Notes: generated from the sequence alone by a model not told the origin. Counted from the stretch's first letter, positions 26,579 to 35,708 are shown. The stretch: 64,000 bases of DNA from Agromyces salentinus (GCF_009749395.1 NZ_WBIR01000007.1:150504-214503), one strand, 5' to 3'. Numbers and translations are program-made.

Positions 26579-27553
26579 TCAGCGTTCGGCGAGCTGCAGC
26601 AGACGCCGGTAGACGGGCTTCGACCAGCGCGCGGAGGTGGCCAGCGCCAGGCGGCGGAGGTCGCGACGTCGGGCCAGGACGAGCAGGTCGCGGTTCGTGA
26701 TGCGGCTGCGCATGCCCTCGTAGAGTCGGCGGCCCTCCGCCGGCTCGTAGGGCGCCAGCACCGCGTCCTTCGTACCCGAGAGCACGATGTAGCGGCACAC
26801 GAAGTAGCGATGGTCCTCGCCCTCGACGAGGCTCGGCGAGGCCCGCCTCGCCGCGGCCGTCACCGCGTCGCCGACCAGGGCGAGCGATTCCGCACGCCGG
26901 CTGCCCGACGTGATGATGGATCCGCTGCGGAGCCGGTAGTCGTAGACGTTCGTGTCGAGGAATGCCACCGATCCCGCCCGGGAGAGGGCGTCCGCCACCA
27001 TGGCGAGGTCGGAATGCACGCGCGCGGGCACGAGGGCGATCTGCTGCATCAGGTCGCGGCGGAACAGCTTGTTCCACAGGTGCCCGGTGATCCGGCCCGA
27101 GAGGAGCATCGACATGGCGCCGACGTTGTCGACGGGCGGCGAGTCCGGCACCGGGATGGGCCGGGTGGACGTTCCACCGTCGTAGACGAAGCGAGCGCCG
27201 GCGACCACGACGTCGAAGGGCCCGGCATCCGCCGCGGCCACCAGGTGCAGGAGCGCCCGCTCGTTCCATCCGTCGTCGGCGTCGATGAACCAGAGGTACT
27301 CGCCGCGGCTCTCCTCGACGGCCCGCCTGCGGGCGCGGGCCACTCCCCCGTTCTCGGGCATGCGGATGAGGCGCGCCCTGGGTTCGGTGCGCGTGAAGGC
27401 CTCGGCGAGCGCCGCGGTGTCGTCCCGCGAGCCGTCGTCGACGATGACGATCTCGATGTCCTCGAACGTCTGCGTGCGGGTGTGCTCGAGGGCCGAGGCG
27501 ATGAAGTCGGCCGCGTTGTACACCGGCACGATGATGCTGACTCGGGGTGACAT
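26579..27553 (-). CDS. Glycosyltransferase, GT2 family
   Basis: 324 aa. GT-A signature: VSIIVPVYNAADFIASALEH, VDDGSRDDT and the metal-binding DXD region WFIDADDGW, then a variable acceptor-binding half. It uses a nucleotide-diphospho-sugar to extend the repeat unit. The ATG has a GAGAGGAA site. It shares order and motifs with the set B GT2 at 47871-48890 and is probably a paralogue. The 155-nt gap downstream (26424-26578) probably holds the promoter of the four-gene segment beginning at 26423. Confidence 0.91.
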   Translation of the reverse strand: MSPRVSIIVPVYNAADFIASALEHTRTQTFEDIEIVIVDDGSRDDTAALAEAFTRTEPRARLIRMPENGGVARARRRAVEESRGEYLWFIDADDGWNERALLHLVAAADAGPFDVVVAGARFVYDGGTSTRPIPVPDSPPVDNVGAMSMLLSGRITGHLWNKLFRRDLMQQIALVPARVHSDLAMVADALSRAGSVAFLDTNVYDYRLRSGSIITSGSRRAESLALVGDAVTAAARRASPSLVEGEDHRYFVCRYIVLSGTKDAVLAPYEPAEGRRLYEGMRSRITNRDLLVLARRRDLRRLALATSARWSKPVYRRLLQLAER

Positions 27554-27566
27554 GCGTTCCTCTCGA

Positions 27567-28058
27567 TCAGAGCGTGCGCAGCAGCTTGGCGGGGGTGCCG
27601 CCGTAGAGCCCGTCGGGCTCGCAGTCGCGGGTCACGACGGAGCCCGCCGCGATCACGCAGCCGTCGCCGATGTCGACGCCGCCGAGCACGATGACCCCGG
27701 CGCCGACCCAGCTGCCGCGGCCGATCCTGATGGGGGCGCTCGTCGTCGCCCCCGCGCGCTGCTCATGCTTCCCGACCTCGTGCGTCGTCGGGATGAGTTG
27801 CACGTTCGGGCCGATCGAGGCGCGTTCCTCGACGACCACGTCGGCGTTGCCGCCGACGAGCAGCCCGACGTTGATGAAGGCACCGGACTTCACGTTCAGG
27901 CGGCTGGGCGACCCGACGAAGCGCACGTAGGGCTGGATCCGCGCGTTGCCGGCCAGCCGGACTCCGGAGAACCGCAGGATCCTCCGGCGCACGGCATCGG
28001 ACCAGATCGGGCTCCCGCCGACGAGGGAGGCGAATGCCGCGGCTGCGCGACCCGCCAC
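27567..28058 (-). CDS. Hexapeptide-repeat acyltransferase (WcaF/CapG-like)
   Basis: 163 aa. A left-handed beta-helix of hexapeptide repeats (GAFINVGLLVGGNADVVVEE; GRGSWVGAGVIVLGGVDIGD), with catalytic His in IPTTHEVG and the GTPAKLLR terminus of sugar O-acetyltransferases. It acetylates a cytoplasmic sugar or glycolipid. GTG 28058 lies 2 nt after the previous stop, with GGTGG as a modest ribosome-binding site. Confidence 0.88.
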   Translation of the reverse strand: MAGRAAAAFASLVGGSPIWSDAVRRRILRFSGVRLAGNARIQPYVRFVGSPSRLNVKSGAFINVGLLVGGNADVVVEERASIGPNVQLIPTTHEVGKHEQRAGATTSAPIRIGRGSWVGAGVIVLGGVDIGDGCVIAAGSVVTRDCEPDGLYGGTPAKLLRTL

Positions 28059-28060
28059 GC

Positions 28061-29356
28061 TCAGGCCACCGCCACGTCGACGGCATCGCCGTCGGTGACC
28101 GCGACCGCGTCCGCCGCCGGCGCGAGCCCGGCCAGGTTGAGGCGGGCGAGGTCCTTCACGTGCGGGAGGGCAGCGGCGATCGCCGAGCGCACGGGCGAGT
28201 CGTCGGGCAGGACCTCGTCGATCACCCGCACGACCTCCTCGCCGAACCCGGCCTTGGGCTCGACGCAGAGGGCGGGGGTGCCGAGGAGCCGCATGAGCCC
28301 CTCGACCTTGCCCTGCGTGGCGAGCGTGATCGCCGGCTTGCCGCTCCAGATCGACATGATGGCCAGGTGCATGCGTCCGGTCACGACGACCGAGGCCCCG
28401 TCGGCGAGACCGCGGATCGAGGCCGGCGTGCCGAGCGTGCGGATGAATCGGACGGGCGTGCCGTCGAGCCGGGCGACGACGGCCTCGCAGGCGGCCAGGT
28501 CGTCGGCGTCGGGCCGGGAGACGTGCGGCAGGACGACGACCTCGAGGCCGCGGTCGACGAGGTGTCGGATGATGCGCACGTACTCCGCGCCCTGGTCGAC
28601 CTGGCCGCCGATGAGCCCGCTGACGTTCACGATCGCGAACGGCCGGCCGAGTTCGCCGAGCCCGTCGAGGAGCGAGCGGTCGGAGGTCGTCGCCGAGAAG
28701 ACGATGTCGGCGACCTCGCTGATGCCGACGACGCCGTCGCGCGCTGCGCGTTCGGCCGAGATCGGGTCGCGGAGCATGGGGACGGCGCCGTGGCGGCTGG
28801 CCTTGACGAGGGCGCGGCGGGCCGCGACGCGGGCCTGGCCGTTCCAGCTGAAGCCGAGGATGCGCGAGTCCACCCCCGCTGCCGCAGCGGCCCCGGCGAG
28901 CGCGGACCGCCGCACCGACGGACGGAGCACGTACCGCCCGTCCATGATGTCGGCGCCGACGACCGAGAGGCTCGCGGCCGTGCGCAGCAGCTCGCCGAAC
29001 CTGGCGACGTCGGCCGCATGCGCGCCGCGGGCGCCGTAGACGAGGTCGGGCAGCTCGAGCACCCGCACCCGCCCGGCATGCGCGTCGGGCACCGCGACCT
29101 CGGAGGCCGACCTCACGATGACGGCGACCGGTCCGCCGGTGCCCTCCAGGAAGGCCTCGAACATGGCCTGGTCTCCGATGTTGCCGCCGCCCGGCGCGGC
29201 GAGCAGGACGTGCTCGCCATCGGCGGGGGCATCCGCCCGGCGCCCGGCGCGAGCGGTCCGCACGATGCGGGCGTGGTCGATCCTGGACGGCACGCCGCTC
29301 GTGAGGTAGGCCTCGCGCAGGACACGGCGGAGGCGGCGGATGGTTCGATCGATCAT
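28061..29356 (-). CDS. Polysaccharide pyruvyl transferase family protein (copy 2)
   Basis: 431 aa, the longest of the four copies. APGGGNIGDQAMFEAFLEGT is the N-terminal family loop. The C-terminal SVVVTGRMHLAIMSIWSGKP has the R-x-H motif, and FGEEVVRVIDEVLPD follows. A basic N-terminal extension (about 45 aa) precedes the domain. Excellent AGGAGG site before ATG 29356. It sits between the set A flippase and the hexapeptide acyltransferase. Confidence 0.87.
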   Translation of the reverse strand: MIDRTIRRLRRVLREAYLTSGVPSRIDHARIVRTARAGRRADAPADGEHVLLAAPGGGNIGDQAMFEAFLEGTGGPVAVIVRSASEVAVPDAHAGRVRVLELPDLVYGARGAHAADVARFGELLRTAASLSVVGADIMDGRYVLRPSVRRSALAGAAAAAGVDSRILGFSWNGQARVAARRALVKASRHGAVPMLRDPISAERAARDGVVGISEVADIVFSATTSDRSLLDGLGELGRPFAIVNVSGLIGGQVDQGAEYVRIIRHLVDRGLEVVVLPHVSRPDADDLAACEAVVARLDGTPVRFIRTLGTPASIRGLADGASVVVTGRMHLAIMSIWSGKPAITLATQGKVEGLMRLLGTPALCVEPKAGFGEEVVRVIDEVLPDDSPVRSAIAAALPHVKDLARLNLAGLAPAADAVAVTDGDAVDVAVA

Positions 29357-29364
29357 GGTTCCTC

Positions 29365-31008
29365 CTAGGACGGTTCGCGCGCGGCGACGGGCTCCGACGC
29401 GTCGGCATCGGCCCGAGTCGCGGATGTCACGGGGTCGGCGGATGCCGCAGGGCCGGCGGATGCGTCGGGTTCAGTGGGTGCCGCAGGGTCGGCGGATGCG
29501 GCAGGGTCGGCGGATGCGGCAGGGTCGGCGGACGCCGCACGGCGGCCGAAGTGCCGCCGCGCCTGGGCGAGGGTCACGAGGTCCACCCGGAACCTCGGCC
29601 AGATGAGCGCGATGAGCACGACCCACCCGAGCAGCGACGAGAGCCCGACGACGAGGCGCAGGACGATCGCGTCGGCGGGCAGGGCGAGGGTCGACGCCCA
29701 CGAGACCCCGGCGCCGAATCCGAAGACGAGCAGCATGCGCACGCCGTTCAGGAACATCGCCTTCGCGGGCGCGTCGGAGACCCGGGCGATCCAGAGCAGG
29801 CCGACGGGCCAGATGAGCACGATCGACGCGGTGTAGGCCACGGCGACGCCGCCGACGCCCCAGTTCGCGCCGAGGATGATGAGCACGATCATCGCCGGCC
29901 GGGTCGCGAGCGCGTAGTGGAGGTTCGCCCTAGCGAGGCCTTTGGAGAGCATGACCCAGTACACGGCGTAGCTCGAGGCCTGGAAGAAGCCGGCGACGAG
30001 CAGCACCTGGAACAGCGGCACGACCTCGAGCCACTGGCGCCCGAGCGCGAGTTCCACGACGGACGACGCCTGCGCGCCGAGGAACGCGAACGTGAAGCTC
30101 ACGGCCATCAGGAGGATGGACTGCCCGAAGGAGATGAACGCGTTGAACCGCTCCCGCTGGTCCTGCAGGCGCGACAGCACGGGCAGCGCGACGCGCGTCG
30201 AGGGCGCGTTCAGCTGCGTGAGCGGCAGCATCATGAGCTGGAAGGCGCGGTTGTAGAAGCCGAGCGCGGTCGCGCCGAACCGGGATCCGATGACGACCGA
30301 GTCGACGTTCGCCGCGGCGTAGCCGAGCAGCTGGGAGCCGAGCAGGTTCGCCCCGAAGCCGAGGAACTCGCGCATCGGGGTGCGCCGGTGCATCCAGCCG
30401 GGGAACCAGCCGGTGAGCACGAGCAGCATGACGAGCGCGATCAGGCTGATGGCGAGCTGCTGCGCGGCGAGCGCCCAGTAGCCGAAGCCGAGCAGCGCGA
30501 AGGCGACGCCGGCGACGAACCCCACGGCCTGCGCCACGCTGTCGACCAGGGCGAGCCGGACGAACAGGAGCTTCCGGGTGAGGTCGGCGCGGAACTGGGT
30601 CGAGATGCCGTTCAGGAGGAAGGTCGCCGAGAGCACGATCGTGAGCATCTGGAGGCGCTCGTCGCCGTAGATCGAGGCGACCACGCCCGACAGCGCGCAG
30701 GCGAGCCCGGTGAGCACGAGCCCGATGCCGGTGTTCAGCCAGAAGAGGTTGTCCTTCTGCTGGCGGCTCACGGACTTCGCCTGGATCGCGGCGCTCGACA
30801 GGCCGAAGTCGCGGAAGATCTCGCCGATGCCGATGATCGCGGTGACCATGGCGATGAGTCCGTAGTCGGCGGGCGTCAGCAGCCTCGCGAGCACGACGAT
30901 CGCCGCGAGCTGGATCGCGAGGCGCACGCCCTGCCCGCCCATCGTGACGAGGGCCCCGCGCGAGGCGTTCGCGCCGAGGCTCCGCGACGCGGCGGCGCCC
31001 TCGGTCAT
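29365..31008 (-). CDS. Wzx-like polysaccharide flippase (set A) with repetitive C-terminal tail
   Basis: 547 aa. Twelve to fourteen TM segments of the MOP/PST flippase superfamily: LGANASRGALVTMGGQGVRL, LLTPADYGLIAM and FGLSSAAIQ are typical. It flips lipid-linked repeat units to the outer leaflet. The last roughly 50 residues are hydrophilic and made of ASADPA-type repeats, encoded by tandem copies of a GGCGGATGC-containing unit (about 29395-29540). Such an extension is not expected in the family and may be a recent expansion. The ATG overlaps the upstream GT stop. Confidence 0.9.
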   Translation of the reverse strand: MTEGAAASRSLGANASRGALVTMGGQGVRLAIQLAAIVVLARLLTPADYGLIAMVTAIIGIGEIFRDFGLSSAAIQAKSVSRQQKDNLFWLNTGIGLVLTGLACALSGVVASIYGDERLQMLTIVLSATFLLNGISTQFRADLTRKLLFVRLALVDSVAQAVGFVAGVAFALLGFGYWALAAQQLAISLIALVMLLVLTGWFPGWMHRRTPMREFLGFGANLLGSQLLGYAAANVDSVVIGSRFGATALGFYNRAFQLMMLPLTQLNAPSTRVALPVLSRLQDQRERFNAFISFGQSILLMAVSFTFAFLGAQASSVVELALGRQWLEVVPLFQVLLVAGFFQASSYAVYWVMLSKGLARANLHYALATRPAMIVLIILGANWGVGGVAVAYTASIVLIWPVGLLWIARVSDAPAKAMFLNGVRMLLVFGFGAGVSWASTLALPADAIVLRLVVGLSSLLGWVVLIALIWPRFRVDLVTLAQARRHFGRRAASADPAASADPAASADPAAPTEPDASAGPAASADPVTSATRADADASEPVAAREPS

Positions 31009-32063
31009 GCCCGGAGCCGATCGATCGCCTGCACGTACCCGCCGAAGAGCTGCCGGCCGATGTGGTCCCAGTCGCGCAGGCCGAGCTCGGGCTCGACGCC
31101 CGCGGGGATGCGCCGGGCCGCGGCGAGTCCGTCGAGGAGCTTCGCGGGGTCGAGGTCGCCCTCGTACTGGATGATCCACTGCTCGCCGACCTCGTCGGCG
31201 AGTGCCTGGTTGGTGGGCGACGCGGGCACGAGCACCGGGCGGCCGAGCGAGAGCGCGGCGAGGAGCACGCCCGAGTTGTGCATCTGCTCGCGGTACGGCA
31301 GCACCACGAGCTCGGAGCGGGTCACCTCCTCGACCACGACGTCGTCGTCGACGAACTCGAGCCTGGCCGTCACGCGGTCGTCGGCACGGGTCGCGGCCTC
31401 GATGAGCTCGCCCTGCCCTGCGTGCGGCTTGCCGACGATGCGCAGCGAGAGGTCGCGGTCGGGCAGCCCGGTGAAGCAGTCGATGAGGTGCGGGACGCCC
31501 TTGTAGGGGCGGATGATGCCGAAGTAGAGCAGCCGGCCCGGCTCGATCGCGGCGGCGGGGTACGCCGAGAGCGTCGACCGGTAGTGGCCGTGCAGCACGG
31601 TGATGACGGCGGCCCCGTGGGGCGGCACGGTCGTCGGGTTCAGTCGCACGACGAGGTCGATCGCCCTGGTGAACCGGGCGAGCGAGCGGCGTTCGCCGGC
31701 CGAGCCCTGCTCGTGCGGCTCCATGTTGTGCGCCGTCCAGACGAGCGGGATTCGCTGGAGGCGCAGCCGGAGCAGGAGCGCGTCGAGCGCACGCCGCAGC
31801 AGGAAGCTCCGCACGCGGCTGCGCCGGCGGATGAGCAGCTCCGGCCAGTGCACGTGGAACACGTCGTACCGTCCGGTGAGCGCCGTACGCCACGAGAAGA
31901 ACTCGATGCGCACGTGGTCGGGCGCCCCGTCGACCATCTGGTCGACGAACTGCGTCGTGCCGTCGGGCGGATGCAGCGAGTGCAGCACGGTGAGCTCGCG
32001 GGCTCCGGCGTGGAGCTCGCCGGACGAGCGGCCTTCGGTCGTGGAGTCGACGGAGATCGGCAC
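31005..32063 (-). CDS. Glycosyltransferase (GT4-like, HVHWPE type), set A
   Basis: 352 aa. FHVHWPELLIRRRSRVRSFL, TAHNMEPHEQ, VLHGHYRSTL, GIIRPYKGVPHLIDCF and VVLPYREQMHNSGVLLAALS define it as a GT-B transferase closely resembling the set B protein at 46795-47814. GTG 32063 lies about 7 nt after a GGGGGTG site. An upstream in-frame start at 32132 has no site. Promoter-proximal gene of the long set A minus-strand run; 220 nt separate it from divergent ugd. Confidence 0.87.
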   Translation of the reverse strand: MPISVDSTTEGRSSGELHAGARELTVLHSLHPPDGTTQFVDQMVDGAPDHVRIEFFSWRTALTGRYDVFHVHWPELLIRRRSRVRSFLLRRALDALLLRLRLQRIPLVWTAHNMEPHEQGSAGERRSLARFTRAIDLVVRLNPTTVPPHGAAVITVLHGHYRSTLSAYPAAAIEPGRLLYFGIIRPYKGVPHLIDCFTGLPDRDLSLRIVGKPHAGQGELIEAATRADDRVTARLEFVDDDVVVEEVTRSELVVLPYREQMHNSGVLLAALSLGRPVLVPASPTNQALADEVGEQWIIQYEGDLDPAKLLDGLAAARRIPAGVEPELGLRDWDHIGRQLFGGYVQAIDRLRA

Positions 32064-32283
32064 AGCGCGACACCCCCAAGAGTCAGCAGTTGAGCGGGAA
32101 CCAGGGAACGACGGTGAACCTGAGCACGACATTAGCCGCGATGCCCGGCCGCCCGGAGAGGGTTCGCCTGAACGACACCGAGATGTAACCGGTGGGAAAC
32201 AACCCTTCGCGGGCCTCTGCTAGAACTGGGGCAGGGCCGGTGGGCGTTCCATTCACCGGCCCACCATGATGAAAGGCGGCGAT

Positions 32284-33600
32284 GTGCGAATCTCAGTGAT
32301 CGGATGCGGTTACCTCGGTGCGGTCCATGCGGCGAGCATGGCGGAACTCGGCCACGAGGTGGTCGGCATCGACGTGGATGCCGCGAAGATCGCCCGTCTC
32401 GCGGCGGGCGAGGCGCCGTTCTTCGAGCCCGGCCTCCCCGAGCTGCTCCGCTCCGCGGTCGCCTCCGGACGGCTCACCTTCTCGACGGACATGGCGGATG
32501 TCGCGGGCGCCTCGGTGCACTTCGTGGCGGTCGGCACGCCGCAGCTCAAGGGCTCGTACTCGGCCGACCTGACGTACGTGAACGCCGCGGTCGAGGGCCT
32601 GCTCGAGCACGTGACGGCCGGCGACCTCATCGTCGGCAAGTCGACGGTGCCGGTCGGCACGGCCGAACGCCTCGCGGCGCAGATCGACGAGAGCGGCACG
32701 GGCGCGATGCTCGCGTGGAACCCCGAGTTCCTCCGCGAGGGCTTCGCCGTCAAGGACACCATCAGCCCCGACCGGCTCGTCTACGGGGTGCCCGTCGACG
32801 CCGAGGCCGCGGCGACCGCGGAGGCCATGCTGTCGGAGGTCTACGCCACCGCGCTCGAGGCCGAGACGCCGCTCATCGTCACCGACTACGCGACCGCCGA
32901 GCTCGTCAAGGTCTCGGCCAACGCCTTCCTCGCGACGAAGATCTCGTTCATCAACGCGATGGCCGAGATCGCCGAGGTCACGGGCGCCGACGTCACGCAG
33001 CTGGCCGACGCCATCGGGCTCGACGTGCGCATCGGGCGCCGGTTCCTGGGCGCCGGCGTGGGCTTCGGCGGCGGCTGCCTGCCGAAGGACATCCGGGCGT
33101 TCACGGCGCGTGCCGAGGAGATCGGGCGCGGCGAGTCCGTCGCCTTCCTCAAGGAGGTCGACGCGATCAACCTGCGGCGGCGCCAGCGGGTCGTCGACCT
33201 GGCCGTCGACGCGCTCGGCGGCGAGGTGCTCGGCAAGAAGGTCGCCGTGCTCGGGCTCGCGTTCAAGCCCTTCTCCGACGACATCCGCGACTCCCCCGCC
33301 ATCGACGTCGCGGTGCGCCTGCGGGGCCTCGGCGCCGACGTCGTGGCGATCGACCCCGAGGCGATCGAGAACTCGAGGCGGCTGCATCCGCAGCTCGAGT
33401 TCAGCGACGACCTCGAGACCGTGCTCGGCGGCGCCGACCTCGTCGTGCTCGTCACCGAGTGGAACGAGTACCGCCACCTCGACCCCGAGTGGGCGGGCGC
33501 CCTCGTCGGCACCCGCACGATCATCGACGGCCGCAACTGCCTCGACCCGAAGGCCTGGCGCGCCGCGGGCTGGACCTACAAGGGCCTCGGCCGCCCCTGA
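32284..33600 (+). CDS. ugd: UDP-glucose 6-dehydrogenase
   Basis: 438 aa. NAD-binding ISVIGCGYLGAVHAASMAEL, STVPVGTAE, EFLREG, the FLATKISFINAMAEI helix and active-site Cys265 in GFGGGCLPKDIR. It oxidises UDP-glucose to UDP-glucuronate, an acidic precursor for the polysaccharides here. The GTG at 32284 has AAAGG 9 nt upstream and puts the Rossmann strand at residue 3. An ATG at 32266 would consume that site. galU lies 3 kb away and supplies its substrate. Confidence 0.95.
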   Translation: MRISVIGCGYLGAVHAASMAELGHEVVGIDVDAAKIARLAAGEAPFFEPGLPELLRSAVASGRLTFSTDMADVAGASVHFVAVGTPQLKGSYSADLTYVNAAVEGLLEHVTAGDLIVGKSTVPVGTAERLAAQIDESGTGAMLAWNPEFLREGFAVKDTISPDRLVYGVPVDAEAAATAEAMLSEVYATALEAETPLIVTDYATAELVKVSANAFLATKISFINAMAEIAEVTGADVTQLADAIGLDVRIGRRFLGAGVGFGGGCLPKDIRAFTARAEEIGRGESVAFLKEVDAINLRRRQRVVDLAVDALGGEVLGKKVAVLGLAFKPFSDDIRDSPAIDVAVRLRGLGADVVAIDPEAIENSRRLHPQLEFSDDLETVLGGADLVVLVTEWNEYRHLDPEWAGALVGTRTIIDGRNCLDPKAWRAAGWTYKGLGRP

Positions 33601-33617
33601 CCCCCGGCACCACAACG

Positions 33618-33655
33618 GCGGATGCCGCGGGCGATGGTTCGCCCGCGGCATCCGC
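33618..33655. terminator. Convergent terminator hairpin built from GGATGCC/GGCATCC words
   Basis: 17-bp perfect stem, GCGGATGCCGCGGGCGA pairing with TCGCCCGCGGCATCCGC around TGGT. It lies between the ends of ugd (plus) and the nitroreductase gene (minus). The stem would terminate from both sides. It is made from the same GCGGATGCC word that recurs through the window. Confidence 0.7.
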
Positions 33656-33672
33656 TTCGTTCGGGGTCGCGG

Positions 33673-34614
33673 TCAGTGCGTGGTGAGCACCTGGCCGACC
33701 GGCCGACGCGGCGAGCGCGCGACGCGGAAGCCCTGCTCGGGGGCGTACCCGATCGCGATCATGCAGATGATGTCTTCGCTGTCGGGGATGCCGGCCTCAC
33801 GGCGCAGCGCATCGGACTGGGCGTTCGTCATCGACCAGTTGAGCATGCACGAGCTCACGCCGAGGCCGTGCAGCGCCCACACGAGCGTCATGGCGAACAG
33901 GCCGCCGTCGACCCAGCGCTGGTTGCGCTCGGTCGCGCCGGCGAAGAGCCCGCGCTCGACGGTGACGACGAGGACGGAGCGCACCTGGTCGCGGAACCCG
34001 GCGTTGCCGTTCTGGTGCACGAGGATGCGCGCCGAGTCGGCGGCGCCGCTGAAGGCGTGCACGCGGCCGGCCTGCCGGTTGCAGACGGAGGGCGTGTAGG
34101 TCGTGAGGCGCACGGCCTCCTCGATCGTCGCTGGCTCGACGGGACGCGTCTCGTCGAAGTCGCGCACGCTGTGCCTGGTGGCGAAGAAGCGGTCCATCTC
34201 GACGGCGCCGAAGAGCGGCGCGGGCATGGCCTGCGGGCTCACCTCGTCGTCGACGGCTCCGCCGCCGTTCCAGTTGCCGAGGGCACCCTTGGCGTCCTCG
34301 GCGAACCGGAGGTACGGCGCTTCGGCCGCCTGGGCGCCGGCCACGGGGATGAGCATCGCGAGGCGCTTCTCGACCGCGGCCCCGAAGGGCTGCTTCGGCT
34401 GCCTGAGGCTCAGGCCCTTCTCGACGCGGTGGTAGTCCTTCGTCAGCTGCGCCTCGAGGTTCACCCCCGAGACGACGTCGGTCACGGCGTCATCCGACGG
34501 TGCCGCCGAATCGCGGTACCTGCGGTAGTCCCGCAGGAACTCCGAGTACATCAGCCAGCCCCGCTTGGCGCGGCGCACGGGTCCGCGCAAGGGCTTCTTG
34601 ATCGTGTCGAACAT
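33673..34614 (-). CDS. Nitroreductase-family protein in polysaccharide cluster
   Basis: 313 aa. An N-terminal region of about 120 residues is unlike standard nitroreductases. The flavin-binding fold begins near FFATRHSVRDF (FMN-phosphate R-x-S-x-R) and continues with TYTPSVCNRQAGRVHAF, ALHGLGVSSCMLNWS and CMIAIGYAPEQ. It probably binds FMN and reduces an unknown substrate. ATG 34614 has GAAGGGGAGG in front. Nitroreductases of this long form are seen beside pyruvyltransferases in other glycan clusters, by family knowledge. A direct role is unproven. Confidence 0.78.
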   Translation of the reverse strand: MFDTIKKPLRGPVRRAKRGWLMYSEFLRDYRRYRDSAAPSDDAVTDVVSGVNLEAQLTKDYHRVEKGLSLRQPKQPFGAAVEKRLAMLIPVAGAQAAEAPYLRFAEDAKGALGNWNGGGAVDDEVSPQAMPAPLFGAVEMDRFFATRHSVRDFDETRPVEPATIEEAVRLTTYTPSVCNRQAGRVHAFSGAADSARILVHQNGNAGFRDQVRSVLVVTVERGLFAGATERNQRWVDGGLFAMTLVWALHGLGVSSCMLNWSMTNAQSDALRREAGIPDSEDIICMIAIGYAPEQGFRVARSPRRPVGQVLTTH

Positions 34615-34685
34615 GAGCCTCCCCTTCTCGTGTATCGGTCCGGTCGTCGTGATCTCGTGATCGCGACGAGGTCGCTGGCGGTCGG

Positions 34686-35588
34686 CTAGCCCTCGGCGAG
34701 CCACCGCCGGAACGTCTGGATCATGTCGGTGCTCGTCCAGTCGGGCACCCGGTGCCCGCCGTCGTGGTACTCGACGCTGGTCTCCCGCGCCACCGGCTTC
34801 GCCTTCTCGACCAGCGCGAGCGTGTGCTGGAGCGGCGGCACGAGGGGATCCGACATCGACACCACGGTGCGGATGCGCGTACCGGCCCACGACGACTGGG
34901 GCAGCCGCGCGGGGTTGGTGGCGACCGCGAGATCACGGTTGTAGCCGTACACCGGCGGGATGCGCACGGGGTCGCGGTCGTACAGGTCCTCCATGTCGTA
35001 CGCGGCGCTGGCGAGGTACATGCCCCGCACCGCGGGGACCATCCGGGTGCCGTACGCGTAGCTCATGAGCGGCCCGCCGCCGGAGTTCGCGCGCATGAAG
35101 CTGACGGCGATCCGCCACACGTTGCTCATGTACTTCGTCGCGCTGGCCTGCGCCGTCAGCGAGGGCTGCGAGGTCCAGAGGCTTCCGCCGTAATTGGCGC
35201 AGATGCACACGGCGCCCGCGTCGACGGCCATCATGGCGCTCCACTTGTAGACGTTGGTGAGCGACGTGTAGTCGCTCCCGTTCGAGTGGTAGTACCAGAG
35301 CACGCCCACGGAGGCCTTGGGCGGCGAGGCGTGCGGCACGAACAGGCGGAGGCGATCGCCGGCGTAGACGACGTCGATGGCCTCGTACTTCTTCTTGCCG
35401 ATGCTGGTGACCTGGGTGTCGAGGCGCGAGACCTCGTAGGGCAGCTTCGGGATCGGGGAATAGGTGGGTGCCGCGATGGCGGGCGCGGCCGCGGAGGCGG
35501 CAGCGGTCACGAGGCCGGCGGCGGCGCCGATGATGATCGTTCGACGACGAACGCCATCATGCCCAGTGGTGGAATCTTCAGTGTGCAC
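34686..35588 (-). CDS. Secreted protein with alpha/beta-hydrolase-like features
   Basis: 300 aa. Signal peptide with RRR followed by TIIIGAAAGLVTAAASAAAP and AxA cleavage sites, possibly Tat. The mature part has LWYYHSNGSDYTSL, YAYGTRMVPAVRGMYLASAA and VEYHDGGHRVPDW, where the last His is a plausible catalytic residue. No canonical GxSxG is obvious, so activity is uncertain. An AGAGTTAACACG box lies 105 nt upstream of the GTG start, a word also present twice in the set A promoter region. Confidence 0.65.
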   Translation of the reverse strand: MHTEDSTTGHDGVRRRTIIIGAAAGLVTAAASAAAPAIAAPTYSPIPKLPYEVSRLDTQVTSIGKKKYEAIDVVYAGDRLRLFVPHASPPKASVGVLWYYHSNGSDYTSLTNVYKWSAMMAVDAGAVCICANYGGSLWTSQPSLTAQASATKYMSNVWRIAVSFMRANSGGGPLMSYAYGTRMVPAVRGMYLASAAYDMEDLYDRDPVRIPPVYGYNRDLAVATNPARLPQSSWAGTRIRTVVSMSDPLVPPLQHTLALVEKAKPVARETSVEYHDGGHRVPDWTSTDMIQTFRRWLAEG

Positions 35589-35692
35589 GCGTTGTCCATC
35601 TCCCTCGCTCGAGCCGAGGGCCGACGACGTCTTCGTGCCCCCGTTCCTTGGAACGTACCTCCGCCGTCGCCGGCCGGAGCCGGGCGGTCGCC

Positions 35693-35704
35693 AGAGTTAA
35701 CACG
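35693..35704 (-). promoter_or_regulatory. Third AGAGTTAACACG box
   Basis: Identical over 11-12 bases to the boxes at 14560-14571 and 14627-14638. It sits in the 120-nt gap between the secreted protein start (35588) and the HAD phosphatase stop (35709). Shared occurrence only in polysaccharide-region promoters suggests a common regulator. Confidence 0.4.
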
Positions 35705-35708
35705 ATCT

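Noticed and set aside
28034..29368. Plus-strand open frames opposite the pyruvyltransferase at 28061-29356
   Set aside because: Low-complexity Arg/Gly/Asp-rich translation without motifs; the minus strand has the family signatures and a strong ribosome-binding site.
33601..33672. Short RNA gene suspected from the strong hairpin
   Set aside because: Position between convergent gene ends and a simple 17-bp stem fit a bidirectional terminator better.
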